Source: Salinicola sp.
Lineage (GTDB): Bacteria > Pseudomonadota > Gammaproteobacteria > Pseudomonadales > Halomonadaceae
Assembly: GCA_002695065.1 (NCBI GenBank)
Contig: NZNW01000052.1
Location: forward strand, 1-34,590
Reading direction: 5' to 3'
DNA length: 34,590 bases
In this document: piece by piece, positions 25,811-34,192 of the stretch
Layout: each line of letters begins with the position of its first letter
Numbering within the stretch: the first letter of the stretch is position 1
Notes under the pieces: model-generated
The model's input: only the letters and a program-made list of their open reading frames with translations
What the model was told of the DNA's origin: nothing
Database searches by the model: none
Program-made: the position numbers and the translations under genes

Positions 25811-27592
25811 CTAGTGATCGATCGCGACACCAGCCCCCTTGGGGTAGCGTACGCTTTCCACCAGGTCCTGGATCTCCTGCGGCGGCTCCTCGGTGGCGCT
25901 GGACACCATGTAGGCCACGGCGAAGTTGAGGATCGCGCCGACGGCGCCGATGGATAGCGGCGAAATGCCCAGCACCCAATTGGCCTCGGTATCCGGCAGG
26001 TTGTTGGTATCGGGAATGAAGAACCAGCCCTTGTAGACGAAGATGTATACTAGGGTGAAGATCAGCCCCGAGAGCATGCCGGCGATCGCTCCCTTGTTGT
26101 TGATGCGCTTGGAGAAGATTCCCATCATCAGCGCGGGGAACAGCGAGGCGGCGGCGATACCGAAGGCCAGCGCCACGACCTGGGCGGCGAATCCGGGGGG
26201 ATTGACGCCGAGATAGGTGGCGACGACGATCGCGACGGACATCGAGATACGCGCGGCGCGCAGTTCTCCCTTCTCGGTGATCTTCGGATTGATCGCCCCC
26301 TTGATCAGGTCATGACTGATCGCCGAGGAGATCGCCAGCAACAGGCCCGCCGCGGTGGATAGAGCTGCAGCCAGGCCCCCCGCCGCGATCAGGCCGACCA
26401 CCCAGCCGGGCAGGTTGGCGATTTCGGGGTTGGCCAGTACCAGGATGTCGTTGCTGACCTCCAGTTCGTTGCCCTGCCAGCCACGGTCGGAGAAGTCGGC
26501 GGCATCGTTGTAGAGCTGGATCCTGCCGTCGTTGTTCTTGTCGTCGAAGGTGATCAGCCCGGTCTCCTCCCAGGTGCGGATCCAGTCGGGACGGTCGGCG
26601 TAGGCGATGGGATTGGCGGCGGCATCCTCGTAGTTCTCGACCTGGGCGGCCATGTCCGGATAGATGGTGGTCACCAGGTTGAGGCGGGCCATCGAGGCCA
26701 CGGCCGGCGCCGTCAGGTAGAGCAGGCCGATGAACACCAGTGCCCAGCCGGCGGACCAGCGCGCGTCGGCGACCTTGGGCACGGTGAAGAAGCGCATGAT
26801 CACGTGCGGCAGCCCCGCGGTACCGATCATCAGCGATAGCGTGAACAGCACCATGTTCAGCTTGTTGTCGACCATCGCCGTGTATTCGTTGAAGCCCAGC
26901 GCGGTAACGACCTCGTTGAGCTTGGACAGCAGCGGCTCGCCGGAGGCGCTGTGGTCGGAGAACAGGCCGAGCGGCGGTATCGGGTTGTCGGTCAACTCCA
27001 GCGAGATGAACACCGCCGGAATGGTGTAGGCGACGATCAGCACGATGTACTGAGCCACCTGGGTGTAGGTGATGCCCTTCATTCCCCCCAAGACCGAATA
27101 GAAGAATACGACGATGGCGGCAATGATGAGGCCGGTGGTCGCGTCGACCTCCAGGAAGCGCGAGAAGGCCACCCCGGCACCGGCCATCTGACCGATGACG
27201 TAGGTGAGCGAAGCGACGATCAGGCAGACCACCGCGACCATCCGCGCCGACTTGCTGTAGAAGCGGTCGCCAATGAATTCAGGGACGGTGAACTTGCCGA
27301 ACTTGCGCAGGTAGGGGGCCAGCAGCAGGGCCAGCAGGACATAGCCACCGGTCCAGCCCATCAGAAAGGTGGAGGCGCCATAACCTGCCGAGGCGATGAT
27401 CCCCGCCATGGAAATGAACGAGGCGGCGGACATCCAGTCGGCGCCGATCGCCATACCGTTGGTGATCGGGTGGACGCCGCCGCCAGCGACGTAGAAGTCC
27501 CTGGTCGAACCGGCCTTGGCCCAGATCGCAATGCCGATGTAGATGGCAAAAGAGCCGCCGACGAAGAGAACGTTGATTGCAAATTGACTCAT
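25811..27592 (-). CDS. Sodium:solute symporter, VC_2705 subfamily (acetate/short-chain acid type)
   Basis: This encodes 593 residues with about 13 membrane spans. Seen: the first span NVLFVGGSFAIYIGIAIW, then STRDFYVAGGGVHPITNGMAIGADWMSAASFISMAGII, the SSS signature region GMKGITYTQVAQYIVLIVAYTIPA, and LIAAGGLAAALSTAAGLLLAISSAISHDL. This matches ActP-like symporters of the VC_2705 subfamily, which work with a DUF4212 small subunit. A loop of about 60-80 residues (near 310-390) contains an EF-hand-like segment, D351-x-N353-x-D355-G-x-I. Likely substrates are acetate or other small carboxylates driven by sodium; the substrate is not provable here. It starts 6 nt after the DUF4212 stop, so the two form an operon, and a terminator follows. 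Confidence 0.9.
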   Translation of the reverse strand: MSQFAINVLFVGGSFAIYIGIAIWAKAGSTRDFYVAGGGVHPITNGMAIGADWMSAASFISMAGIIASAGYGASTFLMGWTGGYVLLALLLAPYLRKFGKFTVPEFIGDRFYSKSARMVAVVCLIVASLTYVIGQMAGAGVAFSRFLEVDATTGLIIAAIVVFFYSVLGGMKGITYTQVAQYIVLIVAYTIPAVFISLELTDNPIPPLGLFSDHSASGEPLLSKLNEVVTALGFNEYTAMVDNKLNMVLFTLSLMIGTAGLPHVIMRFFTVPKVADARWSAGWALVFIGLLYLTAPAVASMARLNLVTTIYPDMAAQVENYEDAAANPIAYADRPDWIRTWEETGLITFDDKNNDGRIQLYNDAADFSDRGWQGNELEVSNDILVLANPEIANLPGWVVGLIAAGGLAAALSTAAGLLLAISSAISHDLIKGAINPKITEKGELRAARISMSVAIVVATYLGVNPPGFAAQVVALAFGIAAASLFPALMMGIFSKRINNKGAIAGMLSGLIFTLVYIFVYKGWFFIPDTNNLPDTEANWVLGISPLSIGAVGAILNFAVAYMVSSATEEPPQEIQDLVESVRYPKGAGVAIDH

Positions 27593-27598
27593 GCCGGC

Positions 27599-27859
27599 TT
27601 ACTCCCCGAGACCGAATTTTTTGTCCAGCCGGTTCATCTTCCAGGCATAGAAGAAGATCAAGCCGATGAAGGCCAGGATGGATCCTTGTTGCGCGAACCA
27701 GAAACCCAGGTCGGTACCGCCGACCGGTATGCCGGCGAGCAAGGGGCGTAACAGGATGGCGCAGCCGTAGGAGACCAGCGCCCAGACGATCAGGCAGCCG
27801 GTTATCAGGCGCAGATTCGCCTTCCAATAGGCAGCAGCTTTGGAGTTGTCATCTGCCAT
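27599..27859 (-). CDS. DUF4212 symporter small subunit
   Basis: This encodes 86 residues. The family is the sodium/substrate symporter small subunit, always found next to VC_2705-type symporters. Seen: AAAYWKANLRLITGCLIVW, typical of the family, a first helix LITGCLIVWALVSYGCAILL, the PVGGTDLGFWFAQQGSI motif, a second helix ILAFIGLIFFYAWKMNRLD, and a charged C-terminus. I chose ATG 27859 because GGAGAA lies upstream and conservation begins there; an upstream in-frame ATG at 27925 adds 22 unlikely residues. First gene of the symporter operon, it is transcribed away from the DUF294 gene across a long regulatory gap. Confidence 0.9.
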   Translation of the reverse strand: MADDNSKAAAYWKANLRLITGCLIVWALVSYGCAILLRPLLAGIPVGGTDLGFWFAQQGSILAFIGLIFFYAWKMNRLDKKFGLGE

Positions 27860-28642
27860 ATTATCGTTCTCCGCGTCATTGAGGGTGGGGAGTGGCTCTT
27901 CGTTTATGGGTATTCGGCAAAACAATCGCTCTTCTTACAAACCACGTTTATCCTGAGTGATTCACCTGTGCATGAATTTTGCGCTGGAAGGAAAGTCCGA
28001 TTGGCGCTTTTCTATCACGCACTGTATGGCGACTAAAGTTGCACTTTATTGGAGCTATCGGTCTTTGGTGAGATGCCTTGTCGGCATGTGCTTTCCCTGA
28101 ATCACTTGATAGCAATATTGATTAATGAAAACAAGGCGTTGAATACCCTACCTTAGTATCGGAAAAGCGGTAGTGTCATGCATGCATGGTTAGCCGGTTA
28201 AATATGAGCCAAGGGTAGCACCATGACTTGCGCCAGATGTTCTGGAACGAAAGTCTGGTACATTAGTGCAATAATGGTGTCGAGTCTGAGCTGAATTTAT
28301 CGATCGAGGTAAGTCATCTTTATCAATTGACGCATTTTGTTGCTAAACGCTGATGGTCACTCTCAGGGTTGTATTGGCGCCAGAAGTCAGTCGCGAGTTG
28401 AAGGTGGCGGGAATAGAATCCCACAACAGTGCACAGATAGTTGGCGTTCTCCTGGCGTTCGGTTTGCTGCGCCCCTTCTAGGAGGAAATTGACTTGGCCA
28501 GGATGACGATGGATGGAGCGGGCCGTGGCGAGGCATCCCGGCCCGGCCGGCAAGGCCTGAAGCCATGCCGTGATCATCGCCCGGATCGTTCGTCGCGGGG
28601 CATCCGACCGTGGTGCAGTGTCCTGGCGACGGGGGGCCCCTG
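27860..28642. promoter_or_regulatory. 783-nt divergent regulatory region of the symporter and DUF294 operons
   Basis: No convincing gene is present; short frames here show no conserved features. The middle is visibly richer in A/T than the rest of the window. It holds TACC-TACCTTAGTA (28144-28158) facing GGTA at 28169-28172, the palindrome ATGCATGCAT (28179-28188), a possible minus-strand promoter TTTAGT-N17-TAGAAA (28009-28037), and TTGACG at 28327. The most likely role is a long control region for two divergent operons, possibly bound by a CrbR/ErdR-like LuxR-type regulator; that is inference. Confidence 0.5.
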
Positions 28643-30460
28643 ATGGTCGACATCGATCTTTCCCAGCCGCCTTTCACGCTGCTCGACGACCGCGGGCGTG
28701 AGCGTGTGGTTCGTGGCGTCGACCTGCTCTATTTCCGTCGCGACGAGATCATTCTCGAGGCCGGCCAGCCCGGCGAATTCGTCTACATCATCCACAAGGG
28801 CGAGGTCGCGGAGCTCGATCCTCACGCGCCGAGCGAACAGGCGCGCATTGCCCATTACACAGCAGGCGACCTGTTCGGCGCCATCAGCATACTCAAGGGG
28901 ACCAGCCGCTATCGATTCAAGGTCGAACAGGAAAGTCTCTGCTATCTGATGCCCAAGGCGCTATTCGAGCGCCTGTGTGACGATTATCCGACTTTCGCCG
29001 AATTCTTCCGGCGGGGGTTGGCGCAGAAGACCCGCCTGCTGGCCGAGCGTCGCATCGCAAGCGGCGTCAACATGGCGGGCTTCATGCTCGCGCGGGTCAG
29101 CGAGTGCATGCGGGCGCCTTTGATCGTCGATGCGGCCACCACCATCGCCGCGGCGGTCGCCCGGCTCAACGAGAGCCATGCCGACAGTCTACTGGTCGGC
29201 AAGGACGGTCGCTTCGGCGTGGTGACCAAAACCGATCTGCTCGATGCGTTGGTGACGGCAGGCGCGACCCAGGCGAGTCCGGTCGTCGCCATCGCCCACT
29301 TCGAGCTGATTGCCACCGGTTCCGATCAGTATCTGTTCGAGGCGCTGGTGCAGATGACCCGGCATCGGGTGGCGAGGGTCGTGGTGGTCGAGGAAGGGCG
29401 GCCGGTCGGCGTGGTGGAGTTGACCGACGTGCTCAGCCATTTCTCGAGCCGCTCCTACATGGTCGGTCTCGAGCTCGAGCAGGCCGACGATCTCGAGGCG
29501 CTGGCCCGTGCCAGCGCGAGGCTGCCGGGGTTGGTCCAAACGCTCATGGCCCAGGGGGTGAAGCTGCGCTTCGTCATGGACCTGTTGGCGGCGCTCAACG
29601 GTCGCATCGTCGACAAGGCCTATCAGTTTCTCATCGAGCCGCGCTATCGCGCCCAGAGCTGCCTGTTGGTGATGGGCAGTGAAGGGCGCGGCGAACAGAT
29701 TCTCAAGACCGACCAGGACAATGCGCTGATCGTTGCCGACGACAGTGATTGGCCCGATCGCGCGCTCGCCATGCAGCGTTTCACCGAAACGCTCTATACC
29801 CTGGGCTATCCGCCGTGTCCGGGCAATATCATGGTCTCGAACCCGGCCTGGGTAGACAGCGAGAGCGGCTGGCTGAGGACGGTCTCGCGCTGGGTCGAAC
29901 GCCGTGACGGCGCCTCGCTGATGAACCTCGCGATCATGCTCGATGCCCGTGGCGTGGCCGGCGACACCCGGCTGTTGGATCGCCTGCGCGAACACCTCTT
30001 CGCCAGTTGCTCCCGCGATGAACTGCTGCTCTCCTATCTGGCTCGGGCTGCACTGCATTTCGCCGCGCCGCTGACGCTGTTCGGCACGCTCAAGAAACCC
30101 AGGCACGGTATCGACATCAAGAAAGGCGGCATCTTTCCGATCGTGCAGGGGGTGCGCACCCTGGCGCTGGAGTGCCGCATTACCGCGACATCCACCCTGG
30201 CCCGACTGGAAGCGCTTGCCGGAAAGGGGCGGCTGGAAGCGGACTTTGCCGCGGATCTCGGCGAGGCGCTGGCGCTATTCATCGAATTGCGGCTCAAGCA
30301 ACAACTGACCCAGCTCGACGGACGGCAGAACAGTGAAGAGCCCAACCTGGTCGTGGTTCAGAACCTGTCCTCGCTGGAGCGCGACCTGCTGCGCCAGGCG
30401 CTGCATATCGTCAAGGATTTCCAGCAACGTCTGACGCACCGGTTTCATCTCGAGTATTGA
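28643..30460 (+). CDS. cNMP-binding/CBS/DUF294 nucleotidyltransferase-like protein
   Basis: This encodes 605 residues. A cyclic-nucleotide-binding-like beta-barrel is at about 20-125 (EIILEAGQPGEFVYIIHKGEV, AGDLFGAISILKG). Two CBS motifs are at about 145-270. The DUF294 domain has nucleotidyltransferase-like GSEGRGEQ (about 345-352) then TDQDNALI, resembling the GlnD-type GS and acidic motifs. A C-terminal helical DUF294_C part ends FHLEY. The DxD-like pair looks intact, so catalysis (for example nucleotidylylation) is possible but unproven in the family. Start ATG 28643 follows a G-rich stretch; GTG 28610 is an alternative. It is followed by an exonuclease gene 11 nt downstream and is divergent from the acetate-type symporter, an arrangement I recall from other proteobacteria. 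Confidence 0.87.
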   Translation: MVDIDLSQPPFTLLDDRGRERVVRGVDLLYFRRDEIILEAGQPGEFVYIIHKGEVAELDPHAPSEQARIAHYTAGDLFGAISILKGTSRYRFKVEQESLCYLMPKALFERLCDDYPTFAEFFRRGLAQKTRLLAERRIASGVNMAGFMLARVSECMRAPLIVDAATTIAAAVARLNESHADSLLVGKDGRFGVVTKTDLLDALVTAGATQASPVVAIAHFELIATGSDQYLFEALVQMTRHRVARVVVVEEGRPVGVVELTDVLSHFSSRSYMVGLELEQADDLEALARASARLPGLVQTLMAQGVKLRFVMDLLAALNGRIVDKAYQFLIEPRYRAQSCLLVMGSEGRGEQILKTDQDNALIVADDSDWPDRALAMQRFTETLYTLGYPPCPGNIMVSNPAWVDSESGWLRTVSRWVERRDGASLMNLAIMLDARGVAGDTRLLDRLREHLFASCSRDELLLSYLARAALHFAAPLTLFGTLKKPRHGIDIKKGGIFPIVQGVRTLALECRITATSTLARLEALAGKGRLEADFAADLGEALALFIELRLKQQLTQLDGRQNSEEPNLVVVQNLSSLERDLLRQALHIVKDFQQRLTHRFHLEY

Positions 30461-30471
30461 CGAGGAGCGCG

Positions 30472-31089
30472 ATGATACGTTCGCTACGCCGTGCGGCAGA
30501 TCGTCGCCGCCAGGGCCATGGTCGCTATGACTGGCTGTTCAGCCCCTACCTCGGTGACGAGCTGGTGGCCATCGACTGCGAGACCACCGGCCTCGACACC
30601 AGGACCGCCGAACTGGTCTCGATCGCCGCGGTGCGCCTCGAGGGCGAGCGGGTGATGACCAGCGGCTCACTGGATCTGCGCCTTCGGCCGCCGGCCAGTC
30701 TGCGCGGCGACTCCATCAAGATCCATCGCCTGCGCGGGGTCGACTTGAATGATGGCGACGAGCTGGGAGATGCGCTGGAAAAGTTCCTCGACTTCATCGG
30801 CAATCGCCCGTTGTTGGGCTGGTGCATCGATTACGACCTGGCGGTCATCGACCGCCAGCTGCGGCCGCTATTCGACTTCGGGCTGCCCAATCCGTGCGTC
30901 GACGTGGCACGGCTCTATCGCCGCGAGATGCATCGGATGCGGCCGCAGCTGGAGCCGGCGATGAGTTTCGAGCGGGTCGCCGAGACGCTCGAGGTGCCGG
31001 TGATGGGCCGCCACACCGCCCTTGGCGATGCGGTGACCACGGCCCTGATGTACATACGCCTGAAACAGGGCGCGCTGGCGGCGGGCTAG
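30472..31089 (+). CDS. DEDDh 3'-5' exonuclease (DnaQ/PolC epsilon-like)
   Basis: This encodes 205 residues. Exo I is VAIDCETTGLDT (Asp35, Glu37). Exo II is LLGWCIDYDLAVID with its Asp. Exo III is HTALGDAVTTALMY with the general-base His and last Asp. So all four metal-binding acids and the DEDDh His are present, and the protein should be an active 3'-5' exonuclease. A basic N-terminus of about 20 residues (RSLRRAADRRRQG) precedes the fold. I start it at ATG 30472 because GAGGAGCG precedes it; a TTG at 30457 is less likely. It lies 11 nt behind the DUF294 gene, surely one operon, so a shared and probably signalling or nucleic-acid-turnover role is likely. It is too small and isolated to be the replicative proofreading subunit. 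Confidence 0.9.
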   Translation: MIRSLRRAADRRRQGHGRYDWLFSPYLGDELVAIDCETTGLDTRTAELVSIAAVRLEGERVMTSGSLDLRLRPPASLRGDSIKIHRLRGVDLNDGDELGDALEKFLDFIGNRPLLGWCIDYDLAVIDRQLRPLFDFGLPNPCVDVARLYRREMHRMRPQLEPAMSFERVAETLEVPVMGRHTALGDAVTTALMYIRLKQGALAAG

Positions 31090-31176
31090 GCGCGTGCCAT
31101 CGGGCATGGCATCGCAAGTCGCCGGGCGCGGTGATAGCATGAGCGCGCCTTCATATCCCTGTGTGTCACTCGACCC

Positions 31177-32031
31177 ATGCAAGCATCTACCGGTACCCAG
31201 AAATACGAGTTCAACAAGCTGCAGAAGCGTCTGCGTCGCCAGGTCGGCAACGCGATCATCGACTACGGGATGATCCATGACGGTGACAAGGTGATGGTCT
31301 GCCTGTCCGGCGGCAAGGACTCCTACACCATGCTGGAGATTCTGATGAATCTGCAGCGCAACGCGCCGGTCGACTTCGAGCTGGTGGCGGTCAATCTCGA
31401 TCAGAAACAGCCCGGCTTCCCCGAGCACGTGCTGCCCGAGTATCTCGATGCCAGGGGCGTGAACTATCACATCCTGGAGCGCGACACCTATTCGGTGGTC
31501 AAGGAGAAGACCCCGGAAGGCAAGACCACCTGCGCGCTCTGCTCGCGGCTGCGTCGCGGCTCGCTCTACGGGTTCGCCGAGGAGATCGGGGCGACCAAGG
31601 TGGCGCTGGGGCATCACCGCGAGGACATTCTGGAGACGCTGTTTCTCAACATGTTCTTCGGTGGCTCGCTGAAGGCGATGCCGCCCAAGCTGCTGTCGGA
31701 CGATGGCAAGAACATCGTCATCCGCCCGCTGGCCTACTGCCGCGAGGCCGATATCGCCGAATTCTCCCGCCAGATGGCGTTCCCGATCATTCCCTGCAAC
31801 CTGTGCGGCTCCCAGCCCAACCTGCAGCGCCAGGTGGTGAAGGAGATGCTGGCCGAGTGGGAGGTGAAGCATCCCGGCCGGCTCGAGACGATGTTCAAGG
31901 CGGTGACCAATGTCGCGCCGTCGCAACTCGCCGATCGGGAGCTGTTCGATTTCGAGGGGCTGGAAGCGAAGCAGCGCCAGTTGCAGGAAACCCGAATCGA
32001 CGCCTTCGATCTGCTCGCCCGGGAAGCGTGA
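31177..32031 (+). CDS. ttcA: tRNA 2-thiocytidine synthetase TtcA
   Basis: This encodes 284 residues. It thiolates C32 of certain tRNAs using ATP and a [4Fe-4S] cluster. Seen: the PP-loop SGGKDS at 44-49, Cys119 and Cys122 in [26 protein letters not shown] near 145-163, and Cys207/Cys210 in [11 protein letters not shown]. Length is close to E. coli TtcA (311), with a shorter tail. The start ATG 31177 has only a weak ribosome-binding site but gives the conserved [15 protein letters not shown]-terminus. It stands alone, 87 nt after the exonuclease gene, and ends in a strong terminator. Confidence 0.95.
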   Translation: MQASTGTQKYEFNKLQKRLRRQVGNAIIDYGMIHDGDKVMVCLSGGKDSYTMLEILMNLQRNAPVDFELVAVNLDQKQPGFPEHVLPEYLDARGVNYHILERDTYSVVKEKTPEGKTTCALCSRLRRGSLYGFAEEIGATKVALGHHREDILETLFLNMFFGGSLKAMPPKLLSDDGKNIVIRPLAYCREADIAEFSRQMAFPIIPCNLCGSQPNLQRQVVKEMLAEWEVKHPGRLETMFKAVTNVAPSQLADRELFDFEGLEAKQRQLQETRIDAFDLLAREA

Positions 32032-32034
32032 ACG

Positions 32035-32062
32035 AGGCCCGCCGGAGACCCGGCGGGCCTTT
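32035..32062 (+). terminator. Rho-independent terminator of ttcA
   Basis: An 11-bp perfect GC-rich stem (AGGCCCGCCGG / CCGGCGGGCCT) with an AGAC loop is followed by TTTGG, 3 nt past the ttcA stop. It could also stop hpxO transcripts arriving from the other side. Confidence 0.85.
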
Positions 32063-32068
32063 GGCGCT

Positions 32069-33241
32069 TTAGCCCAGCGGGCCACCCAGGATCGTCTTGC
32101 GCATCCCGCCCATGATGCGAGTGCCGTCCTCCTCGGCCAGTTCGGCATACCAGGCCCGTGTCGCGGCGGGGTCGGCGCCGTGGGTCGTGTCGGCGCGCTG
32201 TCGGGCGCGCCTGACGATCTCGTCCACCCGCTCGACGCGGGCTCTGTCATAGGCTCTCAGCGCGGCGGCCACGTCATCGCCGGCGTCCTCGAGGGTCCGC
32301 GCCAGTACCCAGGCATCCTCCATCGCCTGGCAGCCACCCTGGCCCAGGTCCGGCGCCATGCCGTGGGCGGCATCCCCGAGAATCGCCGCGCGCTCGCCGA
32401 TCAGCGTCTCCAGCGGTTCGATGTCGTGGATCTCGACGCGGGCCATGGCAGCGGGGTCGAACCGTTCGAGCAAACGCTGGACCGGTTCAGCCCAGCCGGC
32501 GAAATGCCGTGCGAGCTCGTCGCGATAGCCGGCGGGGTCGTTTGGCGTGTCGATCGGCAAGGGGACGTCGAAGAAGCAGTAGAATTCCGGGGTGGCGGGG
32601 TCGCCGCTCATCGGCATCATCGAGACGCGCTGGCGATTGCCGACATACTGCACCCACTGGTCGAGAGGGGCGAGGTCGGGGGTGGCGGCGACCCGTACGT
32701 TCCAGTTGACGTAGCCGCAGTAGCGACGCGCCACGGCACGACCGAGCGCCCGTTCCCGCAGCCTGGAGTGCGTGCCGTCGGCGATCACGATCAGGTCTGC
32801 CCGGCGCGTCGAGCCATCGGCGAATTCGGCGGTGACGCCGTCGTCGTTCACCTGGTAGCCGACGCAAGCCAGGCCGAGCGTGACGTTGGCCGGGCCGACG
32901 GCGTCCAGCAGTACCTGCTGCAACGTCGCTCTGGCGATGGGACAGGCGCGCTGCCCGACGTCATCGTAGAGCGGCCGAAGGCTGAACCGGGTCAGTGGGG
33001 TGCCGTCCTGGTCGTGATAGGCCATGACGTCCATGCGGCCGCTGGCCTGCTCGATGGCGTCACCCACCCCCAGGGCCTTGAGTATCTTGACGCCGTTGGA
33101 CCAGACCGAGATGGCGGCGCCTACCGGGCGCAGCTCGGGGACCCGGTCGACCACCTGGACCCGATGTCCTGATTTCTGCAGGGCCAGCGCTGCGGTGAGT
33201 CCACCCATGCCGGCGCCGATGACGAGAACGTTGAGCGTCAT
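32069..33241 (-). CDS. hpxO: FAD-dependent urate hydroxylase, HpxO family
   Basis: This encodes 390 residues. It is a class A flavoprotein monooxygenase: the dinucleotide motif VIGAGMGGLTAALAL is at 7-21, a DG motif is in LIVIADGTHSRLRERAL, and GDAAHGMAPDLGQGG lies near 285-300. Many stretches match Klebsiella HpxO as I recall it: VGAAISVWSNGVK, CGYVNWNV, VEIHDIEPLETLI, and the C-terminus RIMGGMRKTILGGPLG. HpxO oxidises urate to 5-hydroxyisourate with NADH and O2. The following steps (HpxT, allantoin enzymes) are not in the window, so the gene is isolated and another aromatic-like substrate cannot be excluded. AGGA precedes ATG 33241. It is divergent from a hydrolase gene, with overlapping palindromes in between. 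Confidence 0.82.
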   Translation of the reverse strand: MTLNVLVIGAGMGGLTAALALQKSGHRVQVVDRVPELRPVGAAISVWSNGVKILKALGVGDAIEQASGRMDVMAYHDQDGTPLTRFSLRPLYDDVGQRACPIARATLQQVLLDAVGPANVTLGLACVGYQVNDDGVTAEFADGSTRRADLIVIADGTHSRLRERALGRAVARRYCGYVNWNVRVAATPDLAPLDQWVQYVGNRQRVSMMPMSGDPATPEFYCFFDVPLPIDTPNDPAGYRDELARHFAGWAEPVQRLLERFDPAAMARVEIHDIEPLETLIGERAAILGDAAHGMAPDLGQGGCQAMEDAWVLARTLEDAGDDVAAALRAYDRARVERVDEIVRRARQRADTTHGADPAATRAWYAELAEEDGTRIMGGMRKTILGGPLG

Positions 33242-33264
33242 GGTTCGTCCTGGTTATTGTCGTT

Positions 33265-33296
33265 GGTTCGATCGAACCTGACCGATCGATCAGGTT
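33265..33296. promoter_or_regulatory. Overlapping palindromes upstream of hpxO, likely operator
   Basis: GGTTCGATCGAACC (33265-33278) is a perfect 14-bp palindrome. Overlapping it, AACCTGACCGATCGATCAGGTT (33275-33296) is palindromic except for one pair. They lie 24-55 nt upstream of the hpxO start, where a TetR/GntR/LysR-type regulator could act. No regulator gene is adjacent, and the second dyad is followed by TTTG on the plus strand. Confidence 0.5.
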
Positions 33297-33407
33297 TTGT
33301 CATCCTACGCACAAAAGCCATCCGATGGGAGTGCCGGCAGCGCCATCGTCGGCCACCAGCCCGGGTGGCGCGTTTTTATCCGATAGGTCAAGACGGGGGC
33401 CGCTACG

Positions 33408-34115
33408 GTGACAGTGCCGACTCAGGATAGCGAAAGGCTGCGCAAGGCGCTGGCGACGGGCGATGGCTCGCGCCATGAGATCGCCCTGGGCGGATTCGCG
33501 GTGGAGGGGAGCGCGCCGACGTCCGCGCGCCTCGTCCTCTGTCACGGTGCGGGCGCGGGCCATGATTCCGAGTTCCTGGCTCGGCTGCGTCGGCGGCTGG
33601 CCGCACGCGGTGTCCAGGTCGTGGCGGTGGAGTTCGGTTACATGACCGTCGTGCATCGGAGTGGCAGGCGCCGGCCTCCACCCAGGGTCGAGACGTTGGT
33701 GGACGAGCTCGACGAGTGGCGTCGGGTGCTGACGGAACTGGATGAGAACACGCCGCTGTGGTTCGGCGGGAAGTCGATGGGTGGCCGGGTCGCTAGCCTG
33801 CTGGCGACCCGGGTCGACCTGGCGGGGCTGGTCCTGTTCGGTTACCCGTTCCATCCCCCCGGCAAGCCCACCCGCTTGCGACTCCAACACTGGCCGCAGA
33901 TTACCTGTCCCGTGCTGCTGTTCCAGGGAACCCGCGACCCGTTCGGGCGGCGTGACGAGGTCGCAGGGTACGAGCTGCCGGTGCAGGTCGAGTGCCACTT
34001 CATGGACGGCGGAGACCATGACTGGCAGGTGCCCAAACGTCTTGCGTACACGCAGTCGACATTGATCGACGAAGCTGCCGGCCACGTGGCTCGGCGGCTT
34101 GGCGCAAGTGGATGA
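33408..34115 (+). CDS. Alpha/beta hydrolase, KANL3/Tex30-like family
   Basis: This encodes 235 residues. The fold's elements are visible: the oxyanion loop LCHGAGAGHDSEFL near 45-58, nucleophile Ser123 in FGGKSMGGRVA, acid Asp177 in FQGTRDPFG, and His204 in GGDHDW. This set matches the small dienelactone-hydrolase-like family related to KANL3/Tex30. The substrate is unknown. The start is GTG 33408 with GGGGG upstream; no in-frame ATG fits better. It is divergent from hpxO and followed by the tRNA cluster. No signal peptide, so cytoplasmic. Confidence 0.85.
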   Translation: MTVPTQDSERLRKALATGDGSRHEIALGGFAVEGSAPTSARLVLCHGAGAGHDSEFLARLRRRLAARGVQVVAVEFGYMTVVHRSGRRRPPPRVETLVDELDEWRRVLTELDENTPLWFGGKSMGGRVASLLATRVDLAGLVLFGYPFHPPGKPTRLRLQHWPQITCPVLLFQGTRDPFGRRDEVAGYELPVQVECHFMDGGDHDWQVPKRLAYTQSTLIDEAAGHVARRLGASG

Positions 34116-34146
34116 TCCGGATGGAGAAAGGCGGGGTGAAAAGCTG

Positions 34147-34174
34147 TTGACTTTCAACCGGTCACAGGTAGAAT
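34147..34174 (+). promoter_or_regulatory. Sigma-70 promoter of the tRNA cluster
   Basis: TTGACT, 16 nt, then TAGAAT: a near-consensus promoter. The discriminator downstream (GCAGCGCC) is GC-rich, as in stringently controlled stable-RNA promoters. The predicted start is near 34181, only about 12 nt before tRNA-Val. Confidence 0.8.
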
Positions 34175-34192
34175 GCAGCGCCACGTGACCAC

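Noticed and set aside
28323-28577. 84-codon minus-strand frame in the long divergent gap
   Set aside because: No ribosome-binding site, no recognisable family, and its location suggests regulatory DNA; remnant of a lost gene cannot be excluded.
30868-32250. 460-codon minus-strand frame over the exonuclease, ttcA and the hpxO 3' end
   Set aside because: Crosses three recognised genes and has no family features.
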